A stretch of DNA of 64,000 nt from Actinomadura nitritigenes (GCF_017573545.1 NZ_JAGEOK010000007.1:307482-371481); one strand, 5' to 3'; shown: positions 33,397-42,484, counted from the stretch's first letter. The notes: generated from the sequence alone by a model not told the origin. Made by a program: numbers and translations.

Positions 33397-34788
33397 TCAC
33401 AGCCGCGCCCACGCCTCCGTCAGCACCGAGCGCAGGATTTGCTCGATCTCGTCGAAGTGCGACTGGTCGCAGGTCAGCGGCGGCGCCAGCTGGACGACCG
33501 GGTCGCCGCGGTCGTCGGCGCGGCAGTACAGGCCCGCCTCGTACAGCGCCTTGTCGAGGAACCCGCGCAGCAGCCGCTCCGACTCCTCCTCGTCGAAGGT
33601 CTCCCGCGTGTCCCGGTCCTTCACCAGCTCGATGCCGTAGAAGTAGCCGTCGCCGCGCACGTCCCCGACGATCGGCAGGTCGCGCAGCCGCTCCAGCGTC
33701 GCCCGGAACGCGTCGCGGTTGCGCATGACGTGGCCGAGCAGGTCCTCGCGCTCGAACAGGTCGAGGTTCGCCAGCGCCACCGCCGCCGACACCGGGTGTC
33801 CGCCGAAGGTGTAGCCGTGCGCGAACATCGTGGTGCCGTGCCGGAACGGCTCGAACAGCCGGTCGGCGACGAGCATCCCGCCGAGCGGCGCGTACCCCGA
33901 CGTCACGCCCTTGGCGAAGGTGATGATGTCGGGCGTGTAGCCGAACCGCTGCGCGCCGAACATCGTGCCGAGCCGGCCGAACGCGCAGATCACCTCGTCC
34001 GACACCAGCAGCACGTCGTGCCGGTCGCAGATCTCGCGGACGCGCTCGAAGTAGCCGGGCGGCGGCGGGAAGCAGCCGCCCGCGTTCTGCACCGGCTCCA
34101 GGAACACCGCCGCGACCGTCTCGGCGCCCTCGAACTCGATGGCCTCCTCAATCCGGTCCGCGGCCCAGCGGCCGAACGCCTCCGGGTCGCCGCCGTGCTC
34201 GGGCGCCCGGTAGATGTTGGTGTTCGGCACCCGGAACGCGCTCGGCACCAGCGGCTCGAACGGCGCCTTCAGGCCGGGGAGGCCGGTCAGCGACAGCGCG
34301 CCGTGCGGCGTGCCGTGGTACGCGACCGCGCGGCTGATCACCTTGTGCTTGGCGGGCTTGCCGGTCAGCTTGAAGTACTGCTTGGCGAGCTTCCAGGCGC
34401 TCTCCACGGCGTCGCCGCCGCCGGTGGTGAAGAACACCCGGTCCAGGCCCTCGGGCGCGAGCCCGGCGAGCCGCTCGGCCAGCTCGACGGCCTTGGGGTG
34501 GGCGTACGACCAGATCGGGAAGTAGGCCAGCTCGGCGGCCTGCTTGGCGGCGGCCTGCGCGAGCTCCTCGCGCCCGTGCCCCGCCTGGACGGTGAACAGC
34601 CCGGACAGCCCGTCAAGGTAGCGCCGGCCCGCCGCGTCGTAGACGTAGGGGCCCTCGCCCCGGACGATCATCGGGATCTCGCCGCCGTCCTGGGACGCCG
34701 AGTGCCGCGCGAAGTGCATCCACAGGTGGTCGCGGGCCGCCCTCTGCATCGGTTCGTTCTGCTGGCTGGTCACGTCCGGCTCCGTCAT
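33397..34788 (-). CDS. Class III PLP-dependent aminotransferase
   Basis: A 463-residue omega-type aminotransferase. The PLP lysine lies in ITFAKGVTSGYAPLGG, with the LVSDEVICAFGR motif before it (the Asp that holds the pyridine nitrogen) and VFFTTGGGDAVESAWK near residue 115. Members use amines such as putrescine, gamma-aminobutyrate or beta-alanine as donors and pyruvate or 2-oxoglutarate as acceptor; which applies here is unclear. The start is ATG at 34788 with AGGGA six bases before; a GTG directly upstream is less well spaced. It is transcribed alone. Confidence 0.92.
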   Translation of the reverse strand: MTEPDVTSQQNEPMQRAARDHLWMHFARHSASQDGGEIPMIVRGEGPYVYDAAGRRYLDGLSGLFTVQAGHGREELAQAAAKQAAELAYFPIWSYAHPKAVELAERLAGLAPEGLDRVFFTTGGGDAVESAWKLAKQYFKLTGKPAKHKVISRAVAYHGTPHGALSLTGLPGLKAPFEPLVPSAFRVPNTNIYRAPEHGGDPEAFGRWAADRIEEAIEFEGAETVAAVFLEPVQNAGGCFPPPPGYFERVREICDRHDVLLVSDEVICAFGRLGTMFGAQRFGYTPDIITFAKGVTSGYAPLGGMLVADRLFEPFRHGTTMFAHGYTFGGHPVSAAVALANLDLFEREDLLGHVMRNRDAFRATLERLRDLPIVGDVRGDGYFYGIELVKDRDTRETFDEEESERLLRGFLDKALYEAGLYCRADDRGDPVVQLAPPLTCDQSHFDEIEQILRSVLTEAWARL

Positions 34789-34992
34789 CACGCTTCCCTT
34801 GCTACGACCCGAGGACGCACGCAGATGCGAGCGATCCAGTTGTGACGATGCTAAGCGACGACGAAATCCGATGTAAACACGTATTCAGACACATGTATCC
34901 GTAGCGATGCGGTCACCTGGCCTCAGCCCCCGGCCGAACCGCCGGACACCGGCCGGGTAGCGTCGCCCCGGGATCAAGGAGGCGAACAGCGC

Positions 34993-35886
34993 ATGGGCGA
35001 CATCACGACCGGTTCGGTCAAGGCGAACGGCCTGGAATTCGGCTACCTCGCGGCGGGGCCCGAGAGCGGCCCGCTCGCGCTGTGCCTGCACGGCTTCCCG
35101 GACTCGGCGCACACCTGGCGGCACCTGCTCCCCGAACTCGCCGCCGCGGGCCACCGCGCGGTCGCGCCCTTCATGCGCGGGTACGCGCCCACGTCCGTGC
35201 CCGAGGACGGCGCCTACCAGGGCGGCGCCCTCGCCGCCGACGCCAACGCGCTGCACGAGGCGTTCGGCGGCGGCTCCGACGCCATCGTCATCGGGCACGA
35301 CTGGGGCGCCTTCGCCGCCTACGGCGCCGCCGCGGCGGCCCCCGACCGCTGGCGCAAGGCCGTCGCCATGTCCGTCCCGCCCATCTCGGTCATGGCGACG
35401 GCCTTCTTCGACTACGAGCAGCTCAAGCGCTCGTTCTACATCTTCGTGTTCCAGACGCCCCTGGCGGAGGCCGCCGTGGACCGCGCCTTCATCGAGGGCC
35501 TGTGGCGCGACTGGTCCCCCCAGGACACCGGCTACGCCGCCGAGGACGTCGACCACGTCATGGAGTGCCTCGCCACCCCGGACAACCTGTCGGCCGCACT
35601 CGGCTACTACCGCGCCATGCTCGACTCGTCGCGCCACATCGAACGCTATGCGGCCGAGCAGGAGGCGGCCACCTCGATCGGCGTGCGCCCCGTCCTGTAC
35701 CTGCACGGCGCCGAAGACGGCTGCCTGGGACCCGACATCGTCGCCCCCGGGGACGATCTCAGCGGCGTCCTGGCGGGGCTCCCCGCCGGCTCGCGCGCCG
35801 AACTCGTCCCCGGCGGCGGCCACTTCCTCCAACTGGACCGCCCCGACGACGTCAACCGCCGCATCCTCGACTGGCTGTCCGCCTGA
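34993..35886 (+). CDS. Alpha/beta hydrolase (epoxide-hydrolase-like)
   Basis: A 297-residue alpha/beta hydrolase. The nucleophile elbow GHDWGAF puts Asp103 as the nucleophile, which points to the epoxide hydrolase/haloalkane dehalogenase side of the superfamily rather than to Ser esterases. The oxyanion motif HGFPDSAHTWRHL is at 33-45, the acid in LHGAEDGCLG and the catalytic His in GGGHFLQLDRP. AAGGAGG precedes the start. The lid region is longer than in dehalogenases. Substrate unknown. It converges with a second, unrelated Asp-nucleophile hydrolase. Confidence 0.88.
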   Translation: MGDITTGSVKANGLEFGYLAAGPESGPLALCLHGFPDSAHTWRHLLPELAAAGHRAVAPFMRGYAPTSVPEDGAYQGGALAADANALHEAFGGGSDAIVIGHDWGAFAAYGAAAAAPDRWRKAVAMSVPPISVMATAFFDYEQLKRSFYIFVFQTPLAEAAVDRAFIEGLWRDWSPQDTGYAAEDVDHVMECLATPDNLSAALGYYRAMLDSSRHIERYAAEQEAATSIGVRPVLYLHGAEDGCLGPDIVAPGDDLSGVLAGLPAGSRAELVPGGGHFLQLDRPDDVNRRILDWLSA

Positions 35887-35898
35887 CCCCCGGACCCG

Positions 35899-35926
35899 CC
35901 TGGGGGGCGGCCCTCCCGCCCCCAGG
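35899..35926. terminator. Hairpin between convergent hydrolase genes
   Basis: CCTGGGGG and CGG pair with CCGCCCCCAGG (one bulged G), directly after the first hydrolase stop. Confidence 0.6.
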
Positions 35927-35959
35927 GCACGGGCTCCTTCACCGGCGCCGGCCGGCGGT

Positions 35960-36838
35960 TCAGCGGCCGACCAGGTCGCGCAGGGTCTTGGCGATCTCGG
36001 CGGGCGCCTGCTCGGCCATGAAGTGGCCGTGGTCGACCGTCCCGTGCACCAGGTCGGGCGCCCACTGCGACCACAGCGCCCGCGCGTCGAAGCCGAGCGC
36101 GGCGCCCCAGTCCTGCTGCAGGACGGTGACCGGCATCCGCAGCCGGTTGCCGGCGTCGCGGTCGGCCTGGTCGTGGGTCACGTCGATGCCGGCGGACGCG
36201 CGGTAGTCCGCGACGATCGACGGGACGGCGGCGCGGCAGGCGTCCAGGTAGGCGGCGCGGACGTCGGCGGGGATCGCCTCCGGCCCCGCGCCCCAGACGT
36301 CGAGGAAGTGGCCGAAGAACGCGTCGGCGGTCGCGGCGATCATCTGCTCGGGCAGGCCGGGCGGCTGCGCCATCAGGTAGAGGTGGAAGCCGACGGCGGC
36401 GCTCACCCCGTGCATCGCGTCCCACATCTCCAAGGTGGGCAGCACGTCCAGGCAGGCCAGGTGCGTGATCGTGTCGGGGTGGTCCAGGCCGGCGCGGAAG
36501 GCGACCAGGGCGCCCCGGTCGTGCCCGGCCAGCGCGAAGCGCTCGTGCCCGAGCGCGCGGGCGAGGGCGACGATGTCGGCCGCCATGGTGCGCTTGGAGT
36601 AGGTGTCCGGGCCGTCCTCCTCCGGCTTGTCGCTCGCGCCGTATCCGCGCAGGTCCGGGCAGATCACGGTGTGGTCCGCGGCGAGGTCGGCGGCGACGTG
36701 CCGCCACATCAGGTGCGTCTGCGGGAACCCGTGCAGCAGCACGATCGGGCTGCCCGAGCCGCCGACCGCCGCGTTCAGGGACACGCCGTCGGCGACGGGC
36801 ACGCGCCGGTAGTCGAAACCGCTGATGGTCGTGGTCAT
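35960..36838 (-). CDS. Alpha/beta hydrolase, haloacetate-dehalogenase-like
   Basis: A 292-residue hydrolase with nucleophile Asp107 in AGHDRGALVAFR, the elbow form seen in fluoroacetate/haloacetate dehalogenases. LMAQPPGLPE and VADYRASAGIDVTHD match the cap region of that family, including the Tyr of DYRA and a His just before LYLMAQ. The Trp that follows that His in fluoroacetate dehalogenases and helps hold fluoride is Leu here, so defluorination is doubtful. The catalytic His is in VDHGHFMAEQ. It may hydrolyse another ester, epoxide or halide. Confidence 0.85.
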   Translation of the reverse strand: MTTTISGFDYRRVPVADGVSLNAAVGGSGSPIVLLHGFPQTHLMWRHVAADLAADHTVICPDLRGYGASDKPEEDGPDTYSKRTMAADIVALARALGHERFALAGHDRGALVAFRAGLDHPDTITHLACLDVLPTLEMWDAMHGVSAAVGFHLYLMAQPPGLPEQMIAATADAFFGHFLDVWGAGPEAIPADVRAAYLDACRAAVPSIVADYRASAGIDVTHDQADRDAGNRLRMPVTVLQQDWGAALGFDARALWSQWAPDLVHGTVDHGHFMAEQAPAEIAKTLRDLVGR

Positions 36839-36951
36839 GAAGTCGTCCTTCTCTCGTTCGAACCGATGTCCCCAGGTTGCCGGGCGCGAATGAGCATCCG
36901 GTCAGCGCGCTAGCGTGAGGACCGAGGGAGTTCCTGGGAAGGGGCGGGCCG

Positions 36952-38958
36952 GTGGGGGTCGTGTTCGGGGTGCTGGGGCCGGTGACGGCCTGGGACGCCG
37001 CGGGCGAGCCGATCGCGCTGAAGGGGCCGCGGCACCGGGCGGTCCTGGCCCGGCTGATCGTCGCGCGGCGGCGGGTCGTCCCGGTCGGGCTGCTCGTCGA
37101 CGATCTGTGGGACGTCCCGCCGGAGGGCGCGGTCGGCGCGGTCCGGACGTTCGTGGCCGCGCTGCGCCGGGCGCTGGAGCCGGACCGGCCGCCGCGCACC
37201 CCGTCCCGGCTGCTGGTCACCGAGGGCCCCGGGTACGCCCTGCGCGCCGAGCCCGGCCAGGTGGACGCCTGGTCGTTCGAGAAGGCCGTGTCCGGCGCGG
37301 CCGATCTTCCGCTCGGCCGCGCGCAGGCCCTGCTGGACGAGGCGCTGGGCCGGTGGCGGGGCCCCGCCTACGCCGACTTCGCCGACGAGCCCTGGGCGCG
37401 GGCGGAGCGTTCCCGGCTGGCCGAGCTGCGGCTGCACGCGGTGGAGCAGCGGGCGCAGGCGCGGCTGGACGCCGGGCTGGCCGCCGAGACGGTCCCGGAC
37501 CTCGACGCGCACGTCGGCGAGCATCCGTGGCGCGAGTCGGGCTGGCGGCTCCTGGCGCTCGCCCTGTACCGGGCGGGCCGGCAGGCCGACGCGCTGGCGG
37601 TGCTGCGCCGGGCCCGGGACATCCTCGCCGGGCAGCTCGGCCTCGACCCCGGCCCGGAGCTGCGGCGGATGGAGGCGGACGTGCTCGCGCAGGCCCCGGA
37701 GCTGGACCGTCTCGTAGAGCCGGAGTCGGCGGCGGCGCGGCTGTGGACGCGCGCGGCGGCCGACTACGACCGGACGGTCGGGGCGGGGGCCCGCGCGCGG
37801 CTGGAGTCGACGGTCGGCCTGCTGCGCGACCTGGCGCTGAGCGGGGGCGGCGGGCTTGAGGCCGCCCGCGAGCACCGGCCGGCGGCCGTCGCCGCGGCGG
37901 AGGAGTTCGGCGACCCGGAGCTGACCGCCCGGGTGATCGGCGCCTACGACGTCCCGGCGATCTGGACGCGCAGCGACGACCCGGAGAGCGCTCAGCGGAT
38001 CGTCGCGGCGGCCGAGCGCGTCCTGCCCCGGCTCCCTGCGGGCCCCGCGCACGACGCGACGCGGGCGCGGCTGCTCGCCACCATCGCGCTGGAGATGCGC
38101 GGCACCCGGTCGCCGCGGGGACCGGAGGCCGCCGCCGAGGCCGAGGCGACGGCCCGCGACCTGGACGATCCGGCGGTGCTGGCGTTCGCGCTCAACGGCG
38201 CGTTCATGCAGTCGTGCACGCGGGCCGGGCTCGCCCCGCGCCGCGACGCGATCGGCGCCGAGCTGGTCGGCCTGTCGGCCCGGCACGGGCTGGCGTCCTT
38301 CGAGGTCCTCGGCCACCTCATCCGGCTCCAGGCGCGCTCCGCGCTCGGCGACTTCGCGGCGGCCGACGGCCACGCGGCCGCCGCCGGCGGGCTCGCCGAA
38401 CGCCACGAGCGCCCGCTCGTCGGCGTGTTCACGCGGTGGTACGAGGCCCTGCGCCTGGCCGCGTCGGGACGGGCTCCGCACACGGAGACGGAGGCGGCCT
38501 ACCGGGCGGCGGCGGAGACCCTCGACGGGGCCGGAATGCCCGGCCTGTCCGACGGGCTGCTCCCGCTCGCGCTGCTCAGCGCCCGCCTGATCGGCGCCCG
38601 CCCGCTCGATGACCGCGACCCGGCCCACGGCGACCCGTTCGAGGTCGACCTGGACGACGGCTGGGGCCCGTACCGCCCGTGGGCCGAGCCGCTCGCCCGG
38701 CTGGACGCCGGGCGGGACGGCGAGGCCGGAGCGGCGCTGCACGCCCTGCCGGAGCCGCCCGCCGACCTGATGTACGAGGCGACGTGCTGCCTGGAGGCCG
38801 CGGCCGCCCTGCGGCTCGGCGACCGGCCCGCCCTGCGGCGCGTCCGCGACCGCCTCCTGCCCGCCGCCGGGGAGCTCGCGGGCGCGGGCAGCGGACTGCT
38901 CACCTTCGGCCCCGTCGACGCCTGGCTCGCCCGGCTGGACGCCGCCATCGGCGGCTGA
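36952..38958 (+). CDS. SARP/BTAD-type transcriptional regulator without NB-ARC domain
   Basis: A 668-residue regulator. Residues 1-95 form an OmpR-like winged helix (FGVLGPVTAWDAAGEPIALKGPRHRAVLA), and about 100-245 the bacterial transcriptional activator domain (LGRWRGPAYADFADEPWA, LALYRAGRQADALAVLRRAR, LGLDPGPELRRME), as in AfsR/DnrI. The remaining 400 residues are helical, TPR-like and lack a Walker A loop, so the AfsR-type ATPase is absent. The GTG start at 36952 lies 113 bp from the divergent hydrolase, a possible target. SARPs usually activate secondary metabolism; no cluster borders it directly. Confidence 0.88.
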   Translation: MGVVFGVLGPVTAWDAAGEPIALKGPRHRAVLARLIVARRRVVPVGLLVDDLWDVPPEGAVGAVRTFVAALRRALEPDRPPRTPSRLLVTEGPGYALRAEPGQVDAWSFEKAVSGAADLPLGRAQALLDEALGRWRGPAYADFADEPWARAERSRLAELRLHAVEQRAQARLDAGLAAETVPDLDAHVGEHPWRESGWRLLALALYRAGRQADALAVLRRARDILAGQLGLDPGPELRRMEADVLAQAPELDRLVEPESAAARLWTRAAADYDRTVGAGARARLESTVGLLRDLALSGGGGLEAAREHRPAAVAAAEEFGDPELTARVIGAYDVPAIWTRSDDPESAQRIVAAAERVLPRLPAGPAHDATRARLLATIALEMRGTRSPRGPEAAAEAEATARDLDDPAVLAFALNGAFMQSCTRAGLAPRRDAIGAELVGLSARHGLASFEVLGHLIRLQARSALGDFAAADGHAAAAGGLAERHERPLVGVFTRWYEALRLAASGRAPHTETEAAYRAAAETLDGAGMPGLSDGLLPLALLSARLIGARPLDDRDPAHGDPFEVDLDDGWGPYRPWAEPLARLDAGRDGEAGAALHALPEPPADLMYEATCCLEAAAALRLGDRPALRRVRDRLLPAAGELAGAGSGLLTFGPVDAWLARLDAAIGG

Positions 38959-38961
38959 GGA

Positions 38962-39002
38962 CGGCGACGGGCCGGCCGGATGACCCGGCCGGCCCGTCGC
39001 CG
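38962..39002. terminator. Bidirectional terminator between SARP and methyltransferase genes
   Basis: A perfect 18-bp stem (38962-38979 with 38985-39002) and a 5-nt loop between convergent genes. Confidence 0.88.
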
Positions 39003-39027
39003 CCGATTCGCGGGAGCCCTGGCGTCG

Positions 39028-40293
39028 TCACGCGCCCCAGTCGGGGCGCAGCGGCATGTGGCTGTTGCCGTCCTCGTCGAGCTTCACACCGAGGGTCTGG
39101 TGCAGCTGGATCCAGTTCTGGTTGAAGCCGAGCACGCAGCCCGCCATGTACACGCGCCACACCCGGGCGGTGCCCTCGCCGACCTCGGCGACGGCCTCGT
39201 CCCAGTGCTCGTCCAGGTTCCGGCACCAGCCCGTGAGCGTCCGCGCGTAGTGCTCGCGCAGGTTCTCCTGGTGCCGGATCTCGAAGCCCGCGTCGTTCAT
39301 CTGCTGCTGGACGTAGCCCGGGCCCTCCAGCTCACCGTCCGGGAACACGTACCGGTTGATGAACCCGTTCTCCTTGCGCGGAGGCGCCAGGTTGTCCGGG
39401 CGGGTGATGGTGTGGTTCAGCATCCGCCCGCCGCGCTTCAGCTTCCCGTACAGGAACGAGAAGTACGACGGCAGGTTCGCCTTGCCGATGTGCTCGGTCA
39501 GCCCGATGGAGCTGACCGCGTCGAAGCCCGTCTCCGTCACGTCCCGGTAGTCCATGTGCCGGACCTCCGCCAGGTCCGACAGGCCCCGGTCCGCGATGGC
39601 CTTCTGCGCCCACTCGGCCTGCTGCTTCGACAGCGTCACGCCGAGCGCCTTCACGCCGTACTCCTTGGCGGCGTGCATCACCATGCCGCCCCAGCCGCAG
39701 CCCACGTCCAGCAGCCGCATCCCCGGCTTCAGCCCGATCTTCTTGGCCACCAGGTCGTGCTTGTGGAACTGCGCCTCCTCGAGCGTCGAGTGCTCCTCGG
39801 GGAAGCAGGCGCAGGTGTAGGCCATGGACGGCCCGAGCACCCACTCGTAGAACGTGTTGGACACGTCGTAGTGGTGCGAGATCGCCTTCGCGTCGCGCCG
39901 CTTGGAGTGCCGCAGCCACGACGGGATGCGGCTGAAGGGGGCCTCCTGCGGCGGCGGGTCCAGCCGGCGCGACATCGCCGCGCGCAGCAGCGGGTCCCCC
40001 AGCACCCCGCCCACGATCCGCAGCTTGTCGCGCGGCGTCACGTCACTGAGCGCCTGCTGCATCGTCGTCAGCGCCTCGATCATGTCGCCGTCGACGTCGA
40101 TCATGCCGGTGACGTACGCGCGGGCCAGCCCCAGCGCCCCCGGCGAGTGCACCAGGTAGGACACCGCGTAGGGCGAGCGCACGTCGAACCGGATGGGCGC
40201 GCCGGGCACGCCCGACCGCGAACCGTCGTACGCCGTGAACTCCACTGGCGCCTCAGCCCCGGCGAGCTGCTCGAAGACCCTGGCCAGCGTCAT
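39028..40293 (-). CDS. tmsB: SAM-dependent fatty acyl phospholipid methyltransferase (cyclopropane synthase family), TmsB-like
   Basis: A 421-residue member of the cyclopropane-fatty-acyl-phospholipid synthase family. The SAM motif is LLDVGCGWGGM (about 194-204), preceded by HHYDVSNTFYEWVLGPSMAYTCA, which is the family signature. It would methylenate the double bond of a membrane oleoyl chain. Its partner 91 bp upstream is an FAD reductase-like gene, the same pairing as tmsA-tmsB of mycobacteria and Thermomonospora that makes 10-methylstearic (tuberculostearic) acid. So the likely product is the 10-methylene intermediate rather than a cyclopropane ring. AGGAGG lies six bases before the ATG. 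Confidence 0.88.
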   Translation of the reverse strand: MTLARVFEQLAGAEAPVEFTAYDGSRSGVPGAPIRFDVRSPYAVSYLVHSPGALGLARAYVTGMIDVDGDMIEALTTMQQALSDVTPRDKLRIVGGVLGDPLLRAAMSRRLDPPPQEAPFSRIPSWLRHSKRRDAKAISHHYDVSNTFYEWVLGPSMAYTCACFPEEHSTLEEAQFHKHDLVAKKIGLKPGMRLLDVGCGWGGMVMHAAKEYGVKALGVTLSKQQAEWAQKAIADRGLSDLAEVRHMDYRDVTETGFDAVSSIGLTEHIGKANLPSYFSFLYGKLKRGGRMLNHTITRPDNLAPPRKENGFINRYVFPDGELEGPGYVQQQMNDAGFEIRHQENLREHYARTLTGWCRNLDEHWDEAVAEVGEGTARVWRVYMAGCVLGFNQNWIQLHQTLGVKLDEDGNSHMPLRPDWGA

Positions 40294-40384
40294 CTTGATC
40301 CTCCTGTCTCTTCGCCCCGGACGGGACGACGGTGGTCGACCGCCGGCCTCTCCGGGGCCCACCCCCCGAAACCGCGGACGCCGG

Positions 40385-41752
40385 TCAGCGTCCGCGCACG
40401 CACTTGTCGTAGAGGTCCAGCAGCCGCTCGCCGGGGTCGTACTCCCCCTTGAGCCGCCGGTAGGTCTCCCCGTCGTAGTACCGCCAGAACTCGTCCCTGC
40501 TGTAAAAAGCGGTCGAGTACAGGGACTTGTGGCCGTCAAGCTTGGCGACCTGGCGCTCGATCAGCCGGTTGTGGTATTCGGGGATCTGCCCCGGAGGCAG
40601 CCGGACCGTCCCCCAGAAGCCGACGTTCACGTACGGGCGGCCGACCTCCAGCGGGTACAGCGGCCACTGCTCCTTCGCGCGCAGCGGGCACAGCCAGATC
40701 GGGCTCATCCCGACCTTGCCGTGGAAGAACTCCAGGAACTCCGGCAGCCGCTCGACGGGCACCTCGATGTCCTGGATGACGTCCTCGCGCGGGCGCAGCC
40801 CGCGCCACCGCTCCACGCGCGCGAGGAGCTGGTAGCGCCGGTCGTAGGCGACCATCTTGCGGTACACGTCGGACCGCTTGTACTTGTCGGGCCACAGCCG
40901 CCGGACGGTCGGGTTCTGCACGCCGAACGCGCCCGAGCACCAGAACCAGTCGGTGTCCCAGCGCCAGATGTAGTCGCGCACCGTCAGGAAGTCGACCGAG
41001 CGCTCCTGGATCGACCGGTAGTAGATCCCCTGGCCGGTGTAGTCGGAGGTGTAGGGGGCGTCGTCGGCGAAGAAGCCGAGCGTGATGTACTGCTCGTCCG
41101 GGCCGAAGACCGTGCCGTCCACGAAGTCGACGGTCTCGCCCTCGTACACCCCGGACTCGGTGATCTCGCCCATCGCCTTCGCGAGCTCCGCCGCGTCCCC
41201 GAACCGCAGGTGCCGCAGCCGGACGTACGGCCGCACCGGCCGCAGCTCGATCTTCAGCCGCAGCGAGTAGCCGAGCGTCCCGTAGGAGTTCGGGAAGCCG
41301 TAGAACAGGTCGGCGTGCTCGTTGTCGCGCGTCGCGGTGACGATCCGGCCGTCGCCGGTCAGCATCTCCAGCTCGAGGACGCCCTCGTGCGGGAGGCCGT
41401 CCCGGAAGGACGTCGACTCGATGCCGAGCCCCGTCACCGCCCCGCCCAGCGTGATCGTCTTCAGCTGCGGGACGACCGTCGGCATCAGTCCGTGCGGAAG
41501 GGTCGCGTCGACCAGGTCCTCGTAGGTGGTCATCCCCTGGACCTGCGCGGTCCGCTCGTCCGCGTCGACGCTCAGCACCCGGTCGAAACCGGACACGTCC
41601 AGCCCCGGGGCCGCCGAGGGGTCGCGCCACCGGAACAGGTTCGAGGTCTTCTTCGCCAGCCGCACCGGCGTGCCGGCCGGGATCGCCTCGTACGATCGCC
41701 TGAGCGCCTCCACCGCCCGCTGGTGATCGCCCTTGAGCGCAAGCTCCGTCAT
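40385..41752 (-). CDS. tmsA: FAD-linked oxidoreductase, TmsA-like 10-methylene reductase
   Basis: A 455-residue FAD-binding PCMH-type enzyme related to DHCR24/sterol reductases. The FAD loop is TITLGGAVTGLGIESTS (about 99-115), with KKTSNLFR near residue 34 and a long helical cap that carries many Trp and Tyr residues. With the methyltransferase downstream it would reduce the 10-methylene group to a methyl branch. No third gene like tmsC follows; the next gene is the SARP on the other strand. 10-methyl C18 chains are a classical chemotaxonomic marker of Actinomadura and relatives. Confidence 0.85.
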   Translation of the reverse strand: MTELALKGDHQRAVEALRRSYEAIPAGTPVRLAKKTSNLFRWRDPSAAPGLDVSGFDRVLSVDADERTAQVQGMTTYEDLVDATLPHGLMPTVVPQLKTITLGGAVTGLGIESTSFRDGLPHEGVLELEMLTGDGRIVTATRDNEHADLFYGFPNSYGTLGYSLRLKIELRPVRPYVRLRHLRFGDAAELAKAMGEITESGVYEGETVDFVDGTVFGPDEQYITLGFFADDAPYTSDYTGQGIYYRSIQERSVDFLTVRDYIWRWDTDWFWCSGAFGVQNPTVRRLWPDKYKRSDVYRKMVAYDRRYQLLARVERWRGLRPREDVIQDIEVPVERLPEFLEFFHGKVGMSPIWLCPLRAKEQWPLYPLEVGRPYVNVGFWGTVRLPPGQIPEYHNRLIERQVAKLDGHKSLYSTAFYSRDEFWRYYDGETYRRLKGEYDPGERLLDLYDKCVRGR

Positions 41753-41962
41753 CTACCCCTCCCTTGCATAGTTAATCCATGATCCCATGTACCGTCCACA
41801 TAACCCGGACGTTAGGGTCATCACAGGTAGGGAGGGGAATAAAGCCACGGCCATGATCATGTGCGGTCCGGTTCCTCGGGGCAGGCCGCCGGCGGGGCGG
41901 CCAACGTTGACCTTTCCCCGGCCCCGCACGCCGACAAACCCGTTCGGGCCGTCCGCGGGCCG

Positions 41963-42484
41963 CTACTTCACCAGCCGCAGAATCCACGGGTAGCGGAAAC
42001 CGCGCCCGGCGAGCGCGAACACCGCCGCGATCGCCGACAGGATCCATGTCACCGCGTACAGCGCTCCCCCGACGCCGAACGTCACGATCGTGATCAGCAG
42101 CAGCGTCACCTGGAGGTTCAGCGCCTCCATCGCCTGCCGCCGGATGTACTCCGAACGCTTGCCGCTCACCAGCATCAGCACCAGCGGGCCCACGAACAGC
42201 GTCGGCACCGCGACCGCGTGCGCCACCGCGGCCAGCATCCGGTCCTCCCCCGTCGGCTCCGCGAGTTCCAGGCCGTGGCCCGCGCGCCCCCGCACCGGCT
42301 CCAGATCCCGGGTGACCGCCGTCAGGTCGTCGCGCGTCTTCGCCGTCATCGCCAGATGCGCGCGCATGTCGAACTCGTCGTGGTCGAGCCTGCCCTCGGC
42401 GTACGCGTCCTGGAGCCGCCGGACGACCTCGTCCCGCTCGGCGTCGGAGACCCGCAACCGCCCCACCGCGTCACTGCTGTCCAT
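41963..42484 (-). CDS. DUF1707 plus DUF4870-type small membrane protein
   Basis: A 173-residue protein. The N-terminal DUF1707 domain (residues about 8-60, LRVSDAERDEVVRRLQDAYAEGRLDHDEF) is followed by a three-helix DUF4870-like membrane domain (about 85-165, with GPLVLMLVSGKRSEYIRRQAMEAL). DUF1707 occurs at the N-terminus of many actinobacterial membrane and sensor proteins; its function is unknown. The stop lies 35 bases from the polysaccharide deacetylase stop-side region upstream, and both genes read leftward, so they may share a transcript. Confidence 0.82.
   Translation of the reverse strand: MDSSDAVGRLRVSDAERDEVVRRLQDAYAEGRLDHDEFDMRAHLAMTAKTRDDLTAVTRDLEPVRGRAGHGLELAEPTGEDRMLAAVAHAVAVPTLFVGPLVLMLVSGKRSEYIRRQAMEALNLQVTLLLITIVTFGVGGALYAVTWILSAIAAVFALAGRGFRYPWILRLVK

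Noticed and set aside
41772..42047. Minus-strand 91-codon frame before the DUF1707 gene
   Set aside because: Basic, low-complexity product overlapping the end of the DUF1707 gene; no ribosome site and no recognisable domain.
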